Positions 11,727 to 24,100 of a DNA stretch of 64,000 nt are shown here, in pieces. The notes beneath the pieces are model-generated. The model was not told the DNA's origin. It was given only the letters and a program-made list of their open reading frames with translations, and ran no database searches. Made by a program: the position numbers and the translations under genes. Each line of letters starts with the position of its first letter. Position 1 is the stretch's first letter. Source of the DNA: Odontesthes bonariensis (Eukaryota > Chordata > Actinopteri > Atheriniformes > Atherinopsidae); contig NC_134515.1 of assembly GCF_027942865.1 (NCBI RefSeq), positions 23,768,227 through 23,832,226 of the forward strand, given 5' to 3'.

Positions 11727-14700
11727 CTGGAAATAGAAAAGCACACAACACCATGCATTTAGGAATTTAATAAATTAGGTGAGGCTGCTTTTTTTTGTTG
11801 TTGTTATTGTTATTTTATATAGCACCTTTCAAAACATATAAGGAGTATTTTAATGCAAGAGATTTACATAAAAAATAAACTGCATAAACTATGCATAAAG
11901 TAAAAAAAGATGACAGAGCAATGTAAAACAGCCCACAGCATTATCCTCAACTACGTGCGCCAAATACAAAAACACCTTGAAAAGAGATGAGTGCTCAGCT
12001 GTGACCCTAAAAAATCTTTTGTTCTAACTCCCAGAGAAAGACGGTTCCGCTGTCAGCAAATGCTCAGTCCCTGTCTTAGTCAAGAACAAGGAACAATTAG
12101 AAGGCCTTGATTTCAAGACCTGAGATGTCTGTAAGCATATAGGGTGTTCAAGTTCACTTATATATTGAGGCCAGATTCTACAAGCTCTCATACACGAGGA
12201 GGAGGATCATGAACTATATCCTGAACTTTAATTGGAAGCGTGGAACTTGTGATTAGTCACGTGTGAAGACACAAAAGTATGAATGAGCATTTCTGTCTGC
12301 TGGAAAGACACTAGAGAGCATACTTTTGCAGTGTTCCTCGACTGAACATGTTTATCAAGTTTATCAATGTATTATGAGTTTTTAAGCCCCGAGTCTGGAG
12401 AACGTCATAGGAACCTGATTTGGGGAAAAAAAAACCTAACTTTAGTTTCACTATGATTCAACTTAAAGGGGAACTCCAGGGCATTTGAAGCGCATTTCCA
12501 TTGCTAGAGGTTGTCAAATACTGATAGTAGGACACAGAGAGGTGCAAATCTGCGCTCCCTGTGTGGAGATCGCGCTGTTCGCACAGCATGTCATGCGAGG
12601 CTAATACGTGGTGGCTAAGGGGCAAGCGCTAACCCTTCCACGTAAAACAACAACTTGCACACTGCAGAAACGTCACACCACTTTATAAACCATCCGACAA
12701 TAAAGTCACAAGCCTTACCATCAAAACCATATGCATGGTTCTCACATTACTGGCATGGGGACGTTACAAAACAACTTTATAAACAGCATGTAACTCACCG
12801 GCTGGTTGTACGCTCGCGCATGTGAAAGCCCAAAAGAGTCGATGGACGATAATCCCATATACAAAACAATTATCTTCTCTAGAAAAACTGTGTTCAAGTA
12901 TTTAAAACATTAAAACAATATTACTGGGCATGTATTGTTGTAATGTTTTAAATACTTGAACGCAGTTTTTCTAGAGAATATAATTGTTTTGTATATGGGA
13001 TTATTCTCCATCGACTCTTTTGGGCTTTCACATGCGCGAGCCTACAACCAGCCGGTGAGTTACATGCTGTTTATAAAGTTGTTTTGTAACGTCCCCATGC
13101 CAATAATGTGAGAACCATGCATATGGTTTTGATGGTAAGGCTTGTGACTTTATTGTCGGATGGTTTATAAAGTGGTGTGACATTTCTGCAGTGTGCAAGT
13201 TGTTGTTTTACGTGGAAGGTTTAGCTCTTGCCCCTTAGCCACCACGTATTAGCCTCGCATGACACGCTGTGCGAACAGCGCAATCTCCACACAGGGAGCG
13301 CAGATTTGCACCTCTCTGTGTCCTACTATCAGTATTTGACAACCTCTAGCAATGGAAATGCGCTTTAAATGCCCCGGAGTTCCCCTTTAAGTGTGTTTAG
13401 AGACACCCAGTAGCTAATTTTAGCCACTGTGGGGACATCTTAGAGTAGTCAATGGAGACAGACTCTCACACACAAGCGGACTTCACTAAGTGTGATATAA
13501 TATGGCAGCATCCAATTTTACTTAAGGGCTTCAAGGAAAAGGGGGTAAGTGCTTATGCGTGTACTTTTCAGGTTTATTTTGAGGAATGCTTCAAAAATTT
13601 ATTTTAATTTCACTTCACCAATTCGGACTTTTTATGTAAGTCCATCACATGAATTCTTCCTATTTAAATTGAAGGCTGCAATGTGACAAAACAGGAGAGG
13701 TGCACCAATAGATGAATATCTTTTCAATGCACTGAGCATAGTTTGAGCGATGTCACAAAACCAAACCTTTACACCCTATAATGCGAGCCTTTGTTATTCA
13801 CAAAATCTTGAAAACAAGAGCATTTCATTCAAAATTTACATAACTAATTATATTCGTATGTAGACACTCCCACTTCCCTTTGCATTGCCTTTCCCAGAGG
13901 CAACACTACACTGGAATTCTTATAGAAACAAACAGTACATACAAAGTCAATTCGTCAAGAACTACATTCCATATCTCCCAGTGACTAGACAGAGTAAATT
14001 TCAGTTTTGCTCCTTACCAGTAACAGCTCTGTTAACTGACACTAGCCGGGACTCAACATTTCCACATCTTTGGTTGGTCCTTGTCATCCAGAAAGGAGAA
14101 GCGCCGATTAACTCTACCTCAACAGGGTAGTGATCACTCACTCTCAGAGCCTGTAGGAGGGTGTGTGGACTGAATGAAGAATGTTCTAGCCAGGAAAAAT
14201 GTCTCTTTCACTGTGGTAAAGAAAGCTAACTTACCATTTCTTCTGTCATGGCAAACTCTTTGTGGAAATTAAATGGTTTGGCTGAGTTTGGCACAATGGC
14301 CGCCATCATGTCATCTCCATACACTACAATCCTGCAGGAGAAAAGCATTACAAGCTCATGATTTCATCCGACAATATGAACATTCCCTTCCTGAAAATAA
14401 TGTCACATGTCTTTGCCTGTCGTATGCGTGATCATTGGTTGTTCTTGCAGTGGTGTCCACATCATCAGCAATCAGCCAGTGGAAATTCTCATCGCTGTGA
14501 ATACGGATCCCCTCCATTTCCTCAGGGGTGACAAATGCACCATCTGCTCTGAAGTCCCCCAGGATCATCACATTCTAAAATGATATGGAAAAACAGCCAG
14601 TGCTATTACATTACATTACATTACATTACACTTAGCTGACGCTTTTTATCCAAAGCGACTTACAGCTATTTAGATACAGGGTATTGGTTACAGCCCCTGG

Positions 14701-16204
14701 AGCAATGTGGGGTTAGGTGCCTTGCTCAAGGGCACTTCAGCCATGGATAGAGGTGTAGGGAGAGGTAATGGCGGGATTTGAACTTGCAACCCTCTGTAGT
14801 TGCTATCACAACTTACTACAATATCCATTCACTGAAATATGACTATATAGAGAAACACATTGAGAGTGACTATTCACAACTTGAGTATTTCAGTGATTAT
14901 TTGCAGGTCATGTAGGCTGCAGTAATAACAGCTATTCCTGTTATGTAACTGTATATAATAGAAGTGTGAGTGGTTATAATTATAAAACCAAGAAATTACT
15001 CCTCACAGCAGTTTTCCACTTGTCTTTGACCGCCAGAAAGACCTCGTACAGCTCATCCAGCTCTCTCTCCGAATTATGCGGTGTTGTGTGGACTGGGATC
15101 AGCACTAGATCCTTCAGCACTGCGTCAAAAACAACTCTGCTCACTCCACATGCTTAACGATACTCCCCCACTGTGACATAGCTTAAACATGTCTGGATGA
15201 ACATACAAATTGTTGACTGAGTTTGCTTGACACACCTGCTGCCCACTCCTTTTAACCGCATGTCATTATACATCACACTCATCCACTTAGAGGCATAAAC
15301 AATACTGTGTGCATACATACTGTATAGACATGACTCAGAAATACCAGAAAGCCCAGCAACCATCAACAAACATTGGTGCACAACCTGTCTTCAAGCCTGA
15401 GACAAGTGCAGAGACTGACCTGTGTTGCGAGGTGTGAAGAAGAGAATGTAGGGTTCTCTTACAAACGCATCCATGTCATTCGCCTGGTTGTCTTCATATT
15501 GATAGCAGTCAATCAGGTCGACCATATTATCCCTATCAGTAGGAAAAAGGTGTGTTTTTAAGCAGCTTTTTGGTGGTTATATTCCAGCTCTTGGAGTCTG
15601 GTGGAATGATGTATGATTTACCTGTAGAGAAACATAAATTGTTCTTTGTATCTGGTCCTTCCTAGGCGGGTACTGAGCTGCAGTGCATAGTGATTGGATG
15701 TGTTCACCCTGAGACACACAGGACGGTCAAAGCCAGCGTGTTGTCATTGTATTGTATTGTCAAAGGCAGCAACAGTGGATTATATAAAATTAAAAATTAC
15801 CTATTAAGTTCTTCCAGGAGCAGTTTAATAGAAGCCCCACTCACATCCACAACCTCCAGAATGACTATGATGTCGTATCGAGACACAATCTGCGAAAAAC
15901 CTCAGTAATCAGGCTTTGGGGTTTGTTTGTTTTGCCCAGCCTCCCCTCAGAGTTTGTCACGATAAACTCAAAACAGCCATAATTGCAGTTACAAAACAGG
16001 TATAACTTTCATTATCATATTTGACACCACACCTGGCAGCTCCCCAATAACCCCATCAGTGACAAAACCGATGCATTCCAGGAAACCAAACCAGAGTAAT
16101 TATTAATTTTACTGGTGTTTTGCCTTAACCAGGATGGACAAGACATCTGGATCTGAGACTTTTGTAAGTCCAAACCTCTGTGCGTTGAATGCAGCGATCT
16201 TCAT
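11614..16204 (-). CDS. dnase1l4: DNase I-family endonuclease (DNASE1L3 / fish DNase1-like-4 group)
   Basis: Family members are Ca/Mg-dependent endonucleases. Coding exons on minus: 16124-16204 (acceptor at 16207/16208), 15801-15889, 15622-15708, 15420-15532, 15007-15119, 14417-14574, 14235-14331, 14018-14150, then candidate 11614-11726. Motifs: MKIAAFNAQRFG start, VILEVVD (catalytic Glu), PVHTTP (His), HAYDR (Asp), SDHYPVE (Asp-His). No signal peptide is visible, unlike human DNASE1L3, which fits the fish-specific subgroup. The loop normally GDFNA reads GDFRADG. Introns 1 and 6 appear to start with GC. With the last exon the protein is 327 aa. If exon 8 reads through its donor it stops at 14001 and gives 295 aa. 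The subgroup symbol is my best guess. The family is certain. Confidence 0.85.
12467..13386. mobile_element. 920-bp near-perfect palindrome (foldback MITE) with TTAA flanks
   Basis: The left arm (12467-12920) and right arm (12933-13386) are reverse complements with only scattered mismatches, around a loop of about 12 bp. Ends are AGGGGAACTCC...GGAGTTCCCCT. Both sides are flanked by TTAA (12463-12466 and 13387-13390), the target used by piggyBac-type transposases. No coding capacity. It lies in the last intron of the DNase gene. Confidence 0.93.
14605..14803. repeat. Common teleost dispersed repeat (starts with ATTAC repeats)
   Basis: Starts with tandem ATTAC units, then TTAGCTGACGCTTTTTATCC and AAAGCGACTTACAG, and ends near GGGATTTGAACTTGCAACCC. 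I recognise this as a frequent interspersed fish sequence. The last part resembles a tRNA-like B box, so a SINE origin is possible. It lies in the DNase intron between exons 5 and 6. Confidence 0.7.
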
Positions 16205-16206
16205 AT

Positions 16207-16574
16207 CTGACAAAAGAAGAGCTAGAATGAGACATTTAATCTTCTTGTAAATAAACATGTGAAATGTACTGAGCTTTGATTCATACATACAAATGACAGA
16301 CATACTCTCAAATCTCTGTTTTCCCAACTTTAATTACCTCTAGTAATGTCAAGATGTATTCCAAATGGCGCAGCGTCAGTCGCACACACGGATGTCAGAC
16401 CTTTGGAATATAGCAGCTCTTGGTTGCGTGAGAAACATATTTTTCTAGCTGTTTGTTTAACGGAGGAAAATGATTGGCTACTCAGTTCCACAACAGAAGA
16501 GAGTTTGAAAAAGGATTTCACATCTAGTGGATAGACCAGTTCTTCTGGTCACATTTGATGTGATTAAGGGCAGT
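16207..16574. other. DNase gene 5' side, probable 5' UTR exon
   Basis: A minus-strand donor CTAGAG|GTAATT near 16336 could end a 5' UTR exon that splices to the acceptor at 16207/16208. No ATG-started signal-peptide exon was found here. Confidence 0.35.
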
Positions 16575-18300
16575 TAAGGCAAGGCAAGGCAAGTTTATTT
16601 GTAGAGCACAATTCGTACAAAAGGCAATTCAAAGTGCTTTACAGCTAAAAAAAATCACAAGAAGGCAAATAAAATCATTCCAAAAAACAAAAAATAATTA
16701 ATTAGTTAATTAATTAAATTCAAAGCAAAGAGTGCAGATAAAATACTTTCAGGTGTCATATGCACAGCTAAATAGAACTGTTTTCAACCTGGAATTAAAC
16801 ATTGTCAGAGTTAAAGCCTGTCTCACATCTTCTGGAAGACTGTTCCAGATTTTAGAAGCATAAAATGCAGCCGCACCTTGTTTAGTCCTGACTCTGGGCA
16901 CCAGCAGGAGACCCCTCCCTGAGGTTCTCAGAGCCCGAGTTGGTTCATATGGCTTTAACATGTCAGGGATGTACTTTGTCGCTAGACCATGAAGAGACTT
17001 GTACACAAGCAGAACTGTTTTAAAGTCTATTCTCTGAGCGACAGGAAGCCAGCTCAGAGACCTGAGCACTGAACTAATATGGTCGTATTTCCTGGTTCTG
17101 GTCAGGACTCGAGCAGCAGCGTTCTGGATGTACTGCAGCGGTCTTACAGCCCGTTTAGAGCCCAGTGAGCAGGCCGTTACAGTAGTCTAACCTGCTGGAG
17201 ACAAATGCATGGATAAGTCTTTCTAAGTCTGGTTTAGACACTATTCCTTTGATTCTGGCAATGTTTTTTAGATGGTAAAAAGCTGCTGATGTTATTGATT
17301 TAATATGGCTGTTAAAGTTCAGGTCTGAGTCCAATATTACCCCTAGATTTCTAACTTGATTATTAGGTTTTAGAGAGAGAGTCTCAAGGTGACTGATAAC
17401 ACTTTCTCTTTGTTTCTGTGGGCCCCAGACAATGATTTCAGTTTTGTCTGAGTTTAGCTGGAGAAAATTATTTTGCATCCACACACTGATCTGTTCGATG
17501 CAGTGACACAAAGTATCTACAGGCCCGTGTTCTCCTGCCGTCAGTGACATGTAGATCTGAGTGTCATCTGCATAGTTGTGGTAGGACACATTATAGCTGC
17601 GTATTAGCTGGCCCAAAGAAAGTATGTACAGATTGAAAAATAAGGGTCCCAGGATTGACCCCTGAGGAACCCCACAGGTCATAGCCATTTGGTCTGAGAC
17701 ACAGTTACCAATTTCAACAAAATATTTCCTGTCCTCAAGATAGGACTTGAACCAGTTTAAAGCACTACCAGAGATTCCCACCCAGTCTTCTAACCTCTGT
17801 AATAAAATTGCATGGTCAACTGTGTCAAAGGCAGCACTCAGGTCCAGGAGAACTAAGACTGAGACTTTGCCTGTGTCTGTGTTCAGGCGCATATCGTTTG
17901 TCACCTTGATCAGAGCTGTCTCAGTGCTGTGGTGGGGGCTAAAGCCTGATTGGAAAGTATCAAAAGCATTTTTAGATAGGAGAAGGTCAGTAAGCTGTTG
18001 GTGTAATAATTTTTCAAGGACTTTGCCTAAGAATGGCAGGTTTGATATGGGCCGGTAGTTGTTCAGTACTGTGGCATCAAGATCGCTCTTCTTTAGAAGA
18101 GGCTTAATGACAGCAGTTTGTAAGGCCTTTGGAAATGTTCCAGTCTGGAGTTACATGTTAAATAGATGAGTGAGTTGTAGTAACAAACTGCTCAGCACAG
18201 ACTTTAGAAATCTAGTGGGCAACTCTCTGCCATGACCGACTCTTCTTTTCTCAATGGTGCCCTTTGCCTACTTTTAACTATTCTAACCTTGACAGGAGCA
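16575..18300 (-). mobile_element. L2-type LINE, 5'-truncated, broken
   Basis: On the minus strand this encodes a non-LTR reverse transcriptase: SVLVLLDLSAAFDTVDH, GVPQGSILGPLFF and YADDTQIY (catalytic ADD) at about 17155-17904, then a downstream part (SLSWLPVAQRIDFKTVLLVY) at 16749-17069 in another frame. At least two frame disruptions are visible (near 18092 and near 17150), so it is inactive. The 3' end is the usual fish L2 tail: repeated AAGGC units beside a tract reading AAATAAACTTGCC on minus. The 5' end near 18300 is an estimate. Confidence 0.9.
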
Positions 18301-19988
18301 ATGGTATCCAAAACATTTAAGAGACTAGAGATGTGTAAGAGTTCAACAGACACATCATCGCAACTACACAGAATATGTAACATTTCAGAAACAACATTTT
18401 AGATTTCTTTAACATTATGTTTCCTTTTTTTTTTTGTATTTCCTGAAATTTTGACCTATTTTTGTCAGGGTGTTGTTTTCTGTTTTATTGTGATGTTTTG
18501 TCCAATTCTGCTCTGTTTTCCAATATTTTCTTCTGCTTGTCGGTGTGTTTTTGCTTCACAAGGCCACCTTACTTGCTGGTTCACTGCACTTCTTTGGTGA
18601 TGACTGCTCATTGCGTTCACAATATAATCTCCGGCCCTGTGAGGATTCTCATGTAACTATCTGTTTTTATTTTGTATATCCTGTGTTTGTACTCACCTTT
18701 GCCAACTTATTTCCAGTCTTTGTTCTTTTCCTGCCTTTAAATGCCTGGTTTTGTATGTCATCTCTCACTTTGCATATAAATTCCTCTGGCTCAGTCATTC
18801 TTTGCCAGACTGTTTGTTGTACAAGCTTTTTAGCCTGGTTTCCTTCGGTGTTGTTTTCATAGTTTTGCTGTCATTTTTCTGTAAGTTTATTCCTGGTTTT
18901 GTCTTGCCAGTGACATTGATCATTTCTCTTGGATTTCAAATATTTGCTTGTTAAACCCCTATCTTTGAAGTTTGAGACTTTTTTTCTGGTTTTTGCACCC
19001 TCAGGGGTGCACTACAAAGCAGGTTCAACATTTTCTAAGTATCTTTAGGTGATCTGGCTTCACTAAACTTCCTAAGCTGGAGATCTTGATCAACACAGGA
19101 AGTCAACCCAGATTTTCAGACTCTGGATGCGTGGACTCTCATGCCAAATGGGTGTTGGCTACAAGTGACCAGCCCCATTCAATAATTCCATCAGGCTGAT
19201 GGCAGCCAAAACAGGAAGCATAGATGACGTGAGACAAAAAAGGGGAATGCAGACAATGCAATGCAGGTGAAATCTTAAAGTATGTGAGAATTTTGCAGTC
19301 TTATCTCATCAAGATTTGATACCGGCTGCTCTAAATGCTCCTTGTGCTAGGCAAAATAAACAAATTAAAGCAATTCAAATCAGTCAGTGAGCTTTTTTGC
19401 ATATGTCTGACTTTATTTTCTCTCTTTCAGGCTCTGCAATGCTTAACAAATGGGTTATAGAGGTGTGGCTATTTTCTATAAATCTTTAAAACACCATAAG
19501 ATGTATGTGGATATGAATATGAACCCACAAATATCATCTCAACCAATTTTGCAAATCTAAACATAGCAAAATATATGAGACAAAGGCTTGGAAATCTTTA
19601 GTATTTCAGTGATGATTTTGAATATTAAAAGTAACTGTTAGTTCCAAATCGTCAAAAGTCAGCCAGGAATAGGTTTTTTAAGTAATGAGTCTCCATTTCA
19701 GGCTACATAGGCATTCACTTTGGGTGACGCATCTTTCTGCATCTGATTTAAAGTCAAACATTCAAAGTTGGACAGAGATTCTCAGTGTCAACATACGGTC
19801 TATCTATCTATTTTACTTGATCATTTACTAAAAGAAGTGATTAGTTAGGAGGCGGTGCATGTGTGGATCCCTGATCTCTAAACCTCCATAATAGACTTGA
19901 TCCTTGCAATTGAGTCTTTACTGGTTCTGCCATTACAGACTTTTAGGAGAAAAATGAACACCTGTATTACCATTTATAGACAAGAACT
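18301..19988. other. Gene-free, T-rich spacer
   Basis: No host gene recognised. The stretch 18420-18960 is T-rich with CCTG/TTTG-rich wording like 3' UTRs of fish retroposons. Its reading frames are low-complexity and look accidental. Confidence 0.4.
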
Positions 19989-20473
19989 GTCACGCCATGG
20001 GACTATTGTTTTTAGTTATCATGTTTTAGATTACATTTTGGTTTTTAGTCATGTCATGTGTTAGGTTTTGCCATTGCTTTTCCCCTCACTTCCCTCACTC
20101 AGTTAATTAGTTCATTCCCCTCACCTGTTCATTCCCCACCAGTTGCACCCACTCACTTAATCACTCACTCCCTATTTAGTTTGCAGTTTCCCCTGTCTTG
20201 TGGCTGGATCTTTGTTTGTCTACCTACCCGACCTGCCTGCTTACCTGCCAAGAGTCCCGTTCTACCCCATGTTCTTCGTCCCCCCTTCCAAGTTAAGTAA
20301 TTATTTATTCCATTCCATGCCATGCCCAGTCTTTTGTTTTGTTTTTCACAACTGTGTTTTTTGAATCCGGCTCTGCCGCGCCTTTTGTTTGCTTTTTTTA
20401 ATAAACCAACCTTTACTTTTGAAGTCCGCATCCGTGTCCTCCCTTCCCATCCTCACCGTCTTGACAGAAACCT
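19989..20473 (+). mobile_element. Retroposed insertion, 485 bp, flanked by 10-bp target duplication
   Basis: The direct repeat GACAAGAACT occurs at 19979-19988 and 20474-20483 and bounds a segment from GTCACGCCATGGG to CTTGACAGAAACCT. A 10-bp duplication fits target-primed insertion of a non-LTR element or SINE better than a 4-6 bp LTR-type duplication. The segment ends in a AATAAACC tract (20400s) and a CGCATCCGTGTCC stretch that I recognise as common in fish retroposon 3' ends. No coding region. Confidence 0.65.
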
Positions 20474-21114
20474 GACAAGAACTCAATAAATCAGACATCA
20501 TATCCAATTGATTGGCCATTAAGGAGACTTTTTCAACCTCCACAATGGAAGGAATCAAAACTTACATAAAAAACATGGCCAAGATTATTCAGTTAGTTGC
20601 TAAACGTCTGACAAAGTTTTACACATTTTCGCTGGGGTAATAGGTCTCTCTTCATAATAACGTTAAATGTGAGAAATTAAATGGGACAAGCATCTCGAAT
20701 AATTGATAACTTTCAAAACAAATAGTGATAGACAAAACAACAAAACTATCGCCGGCAATATGGGAAACATCCTGAGCTTGGAATGTGACTCGACACAACA
20801 AAGCCACAAGATGAATTTGGCCCTGATTAAAGGGCGTTTCTCATGTGTGTAAAAAGAAAAAACAAGTACACCTTGATGTGTAGTGCAAGATGAGAACTGC
20901 ATGACAACTGAAAGAATGCATCTTTTCAGAGGGGTAGGTGGGAGAACAAGTGGCATGCGTCAGACCGGTTAACCCACATTCACATAACTTCCCTATCATG
21001 CCACTCCCTGTTCTGCCTTATAAAGTCGCCAAAAACAGATAAGACTTACACAGAACAACACCCCCACCACCTGAACACTCTTCTCCAGCAGTGAGATCTT
21101 CAGACAGCACCACA
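20474..21114. other. Upstream region of the type II keratin gene
   Basis: Contains the keratin promoter (TATA box at 21019-21024) and 5' UTR. No other gene is seen. Confidence 0.6.
21019..21024 (+). promoter_or_regulatory. TATA box of the type II keratin gene
   Basis: TATAAA lies 91 bp before the ATG, leaving room for a short 5' UTR. TATA promoters are usual for keratin genes. Confidence 0.7.
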
Positions 21115-24100
21115 ATGAGTCTTAGGCGCAACCGCAGCACCCGCCCTGGCCTTTATGCATCCTCTGGGGGCTTCAGCAGCATGTCCTTGGGATCCTACTC
21201 CATCCCCAGAATCAGCACCCCTAATTCTGGGGCTCCCATTACGGCTGTAACCGTCAACAAAAGCCTTCTCACTCCGCTGAAGATAGACATCGACCCCACT
21301 GTCCAAGCTGTTCGCACAAAGGAGAAAGACCAGATCAAGAGTCTGAACAACCGCTTTGTCTCATTCATTGATAAGGTAAAAAGAAATTTCACTCAAATTT
21401 ATGTTTGACAAGTGGAAGTGATGAATGTATATGACATGGATAGTCCTGGTTGTACGAAATAGGCCACAACGCAGGCCTTTGAACCATTGTTTAAAGCTCA
21501 GAGTACTTTGTACTTGTGTTTAAGGTGCAACACCTGGAGAAGGAGAACAAAATGCTGGAAACTAAGTGGAAACTGCTGCAAAGACAGACTTCTGCTTCCT
21601 CCAACATTGAGCCCATGCTGAAGGCCTACATTGCCAACCTGCAAAAGCAACTGGAAGTTATCAGCAATGGCAAACAGAGACTTCGGGCAGAAAACAGTGA
21701 AATGCACAAACAAGTGGATGACTACAAGACCAAGTGAGAAATTTGCATCTGAACCGAAGATGATTTTTTTTTTTTTTGGCATGCAATAAGAAAGCGCTCA
21801 ACGATAAGATCTGCATGAGTAATGTGATATGTGTGGCTGTTTCAGGTATGAGGCAGAGGTCAACAAAAAGACTGATGCAGAGAATGAGTTTGTCATGCTC
21901 AAAAAGGTAAACAATCATAAAGAAAATTCTTGTTTCATTTGCAACTTTAAATCAGTTTTCTCTAATTTAGCTGCTATGGAACATAGTTGTCTATTGAGTC
22001 CGTTGTCATGAAATGATTCTTACCAAAAGGTTTGAGCAAAAAAATGTCAGCGCTGAGAAAAACTTTTTTATTTTTCTTTTTGCCCCCAGGATTTGGATGC
22101 AGGATACATGTCAAATGTGGATCTAAACGAAAGGCTGTGTGCTCTCACAGATGAATTTAACTTCCTAAAGAATCTGTATGATATGGTACATAACGCCTCC
22201 TTGTTAATCTTCTCAAAATCTGCTGTGGTCTGGATTTTCTCCTCTTACGGTTCCTTTTGTGTTGTTATAAAAAAGGAGATGCGCGAGCTGCAGGAGAGCC
22301 TGAAGGACACCAGTGTGGTGGTGGAGATGGACAACTCCCGTGGGCTGAACATGGATCAGATTGTGTCTGACGTTAGGGCTCAGTATGAGGACATTGCTGC
22401 CCGCAGCCGCGAAGAGGCTGAAGGCTGGTACAAGAGCAAGGTGAGGAATAGATGACCCTGGGTCTAAACAAAGAGGTAAATGCCATGTAGGCAAGTAATG
22501 CATGTGAGCTGCTTTCCATCTGGAAGGTGGAATGTCGGGTTCTGGTAATTATGGACATGCATATCAGTGCAACACCCACCCTTAAGTAATAGAGCAACAT
22601 TATGCTGCATGTTGACGGGTAGGTCCAGCATTGACCAAACTGCTTTGGGGATTGCTGTTGATTTGTTTCGCCGATGCTCGCATACCTTTGTGTAACAAAC
22701 CAATGAGTAAAACCAGTTTCTGTTCAAAAGTTGGGAGAAATAAAGGGTAATCTACAAGATGAGCCTGATCTTTTTAACCAGAACTTGCTATGACGAGCCT
22801 GATAATTTCTGTTTTCTCCTCTTTGTTCTCCTGTTTGATCCTATCCTAATCGGCACCAGTTCAACCAGATGGCGGCTGAGGTAAACCAGTATGACAGTGA
22901 GCTGCATAACACCAAGGGGGAAATAGCTGAGCTCAAGCGAATGATCAACCGTCTACAGCGTGAGATTGATGCTGCAAAGACACAAGTGAGTTTAAGGTTT
23001 CCGATTTATTCAAAGACAAAGGTAGAGGGCTTACAGTTTGTTGTATAAGTGCATCTAAACTAATCCAAAGGCCACACGTCGGATGTTGCATTCTTGAACC
23101 TTAAACAGAAAGTAGAAATGAGGACTACAAAGGTGACGGTAACTAAAAAAACAGTTTTACGGATTCAAGTGAACTGTATCTTTACAATTCATGATAATTA
23201 GACCTCTAATTATCACATACCAGTCACACTGTCAAGGATAATTGACTTCCACTGAAAAGTTATGACTGAAGAGCTCAGATTTCCATGGAATTTCATTTCC
23301 GTGCAGGTTGCCAGCATTGAGGGTGTCATCACTGAGGTGGAAGCACGTGGGGAACAAGCGGTGACAGATGGCAAGTGCCGCATCAAGGAGCTGGAGAAGG
23401 CTCTGCATCAGGCCAAGCAGAAAATGGCATGGCAGCTCAGAGAGTACCAGGAGCTCATGAATGTCAAGCTGGCCCTCGACATAGAGATATCCACCTACAA
23501 GAAGCTGCTGGAGGGAGAGGAAGAAAGGTGAGCCGCACTGGCAGATCTCCGGCTAGGTTACAACTCTTAGACAATTTAATCTATCTTGCTTCAGGATAAT
23601 CAACAATTGCCGGAGTTCCTGAAGAGCCATTGACAATTTCTTTGTCTTTTTTCTTTTTTTAAATCTCATGCACAAGAGTTACTGTCAAACTGAAGGAATG
23701 AATGTCATCACAGGATAATGACTTGAGCAAACAAAATAATTACTTGTGTGCACAGTATTTGAGGGGCTTGAACTGAGGGGCTTGAGCTTTTAACATTCTC
23801 ACCGCTTTTAACCCATCGAGACCCGATGCAATGTGTGGGTACCGCAGTTCCCATAGCTGCACGGCGACACAAGTCTGAATGTGTTAAAACGGGATAAAAA
23901 GCCATCCATCCTTCCATTGTTTATACCCGCTTAATTAAATTTGGGGTTGTTGGGAGGCTTGAGTCTATGCCAGCTGGCTACACCCTGGAAAGGTCGCCAC
24001 TCAATCGTAGGGGGATGGTTTAAAAAAGAAAAAACACACACACATTTGAATGACTTTTTTTATGGTCAAAACCTCACACGCAAAGCAGATCAGCCTCATG

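Noticed and set aside
16330-16521. Possible upstream coding exon giving the DNase an N-terminal extension
   Set aside because: It joins in phase but lacks an ATG and does not look like a signal peptide. More likely 5' UTR.
20058-20431. Overlapping open frames on both strands
   Set aside because: They lie in the retroposed insertion and its simple-sequence tract. No conserved domain.
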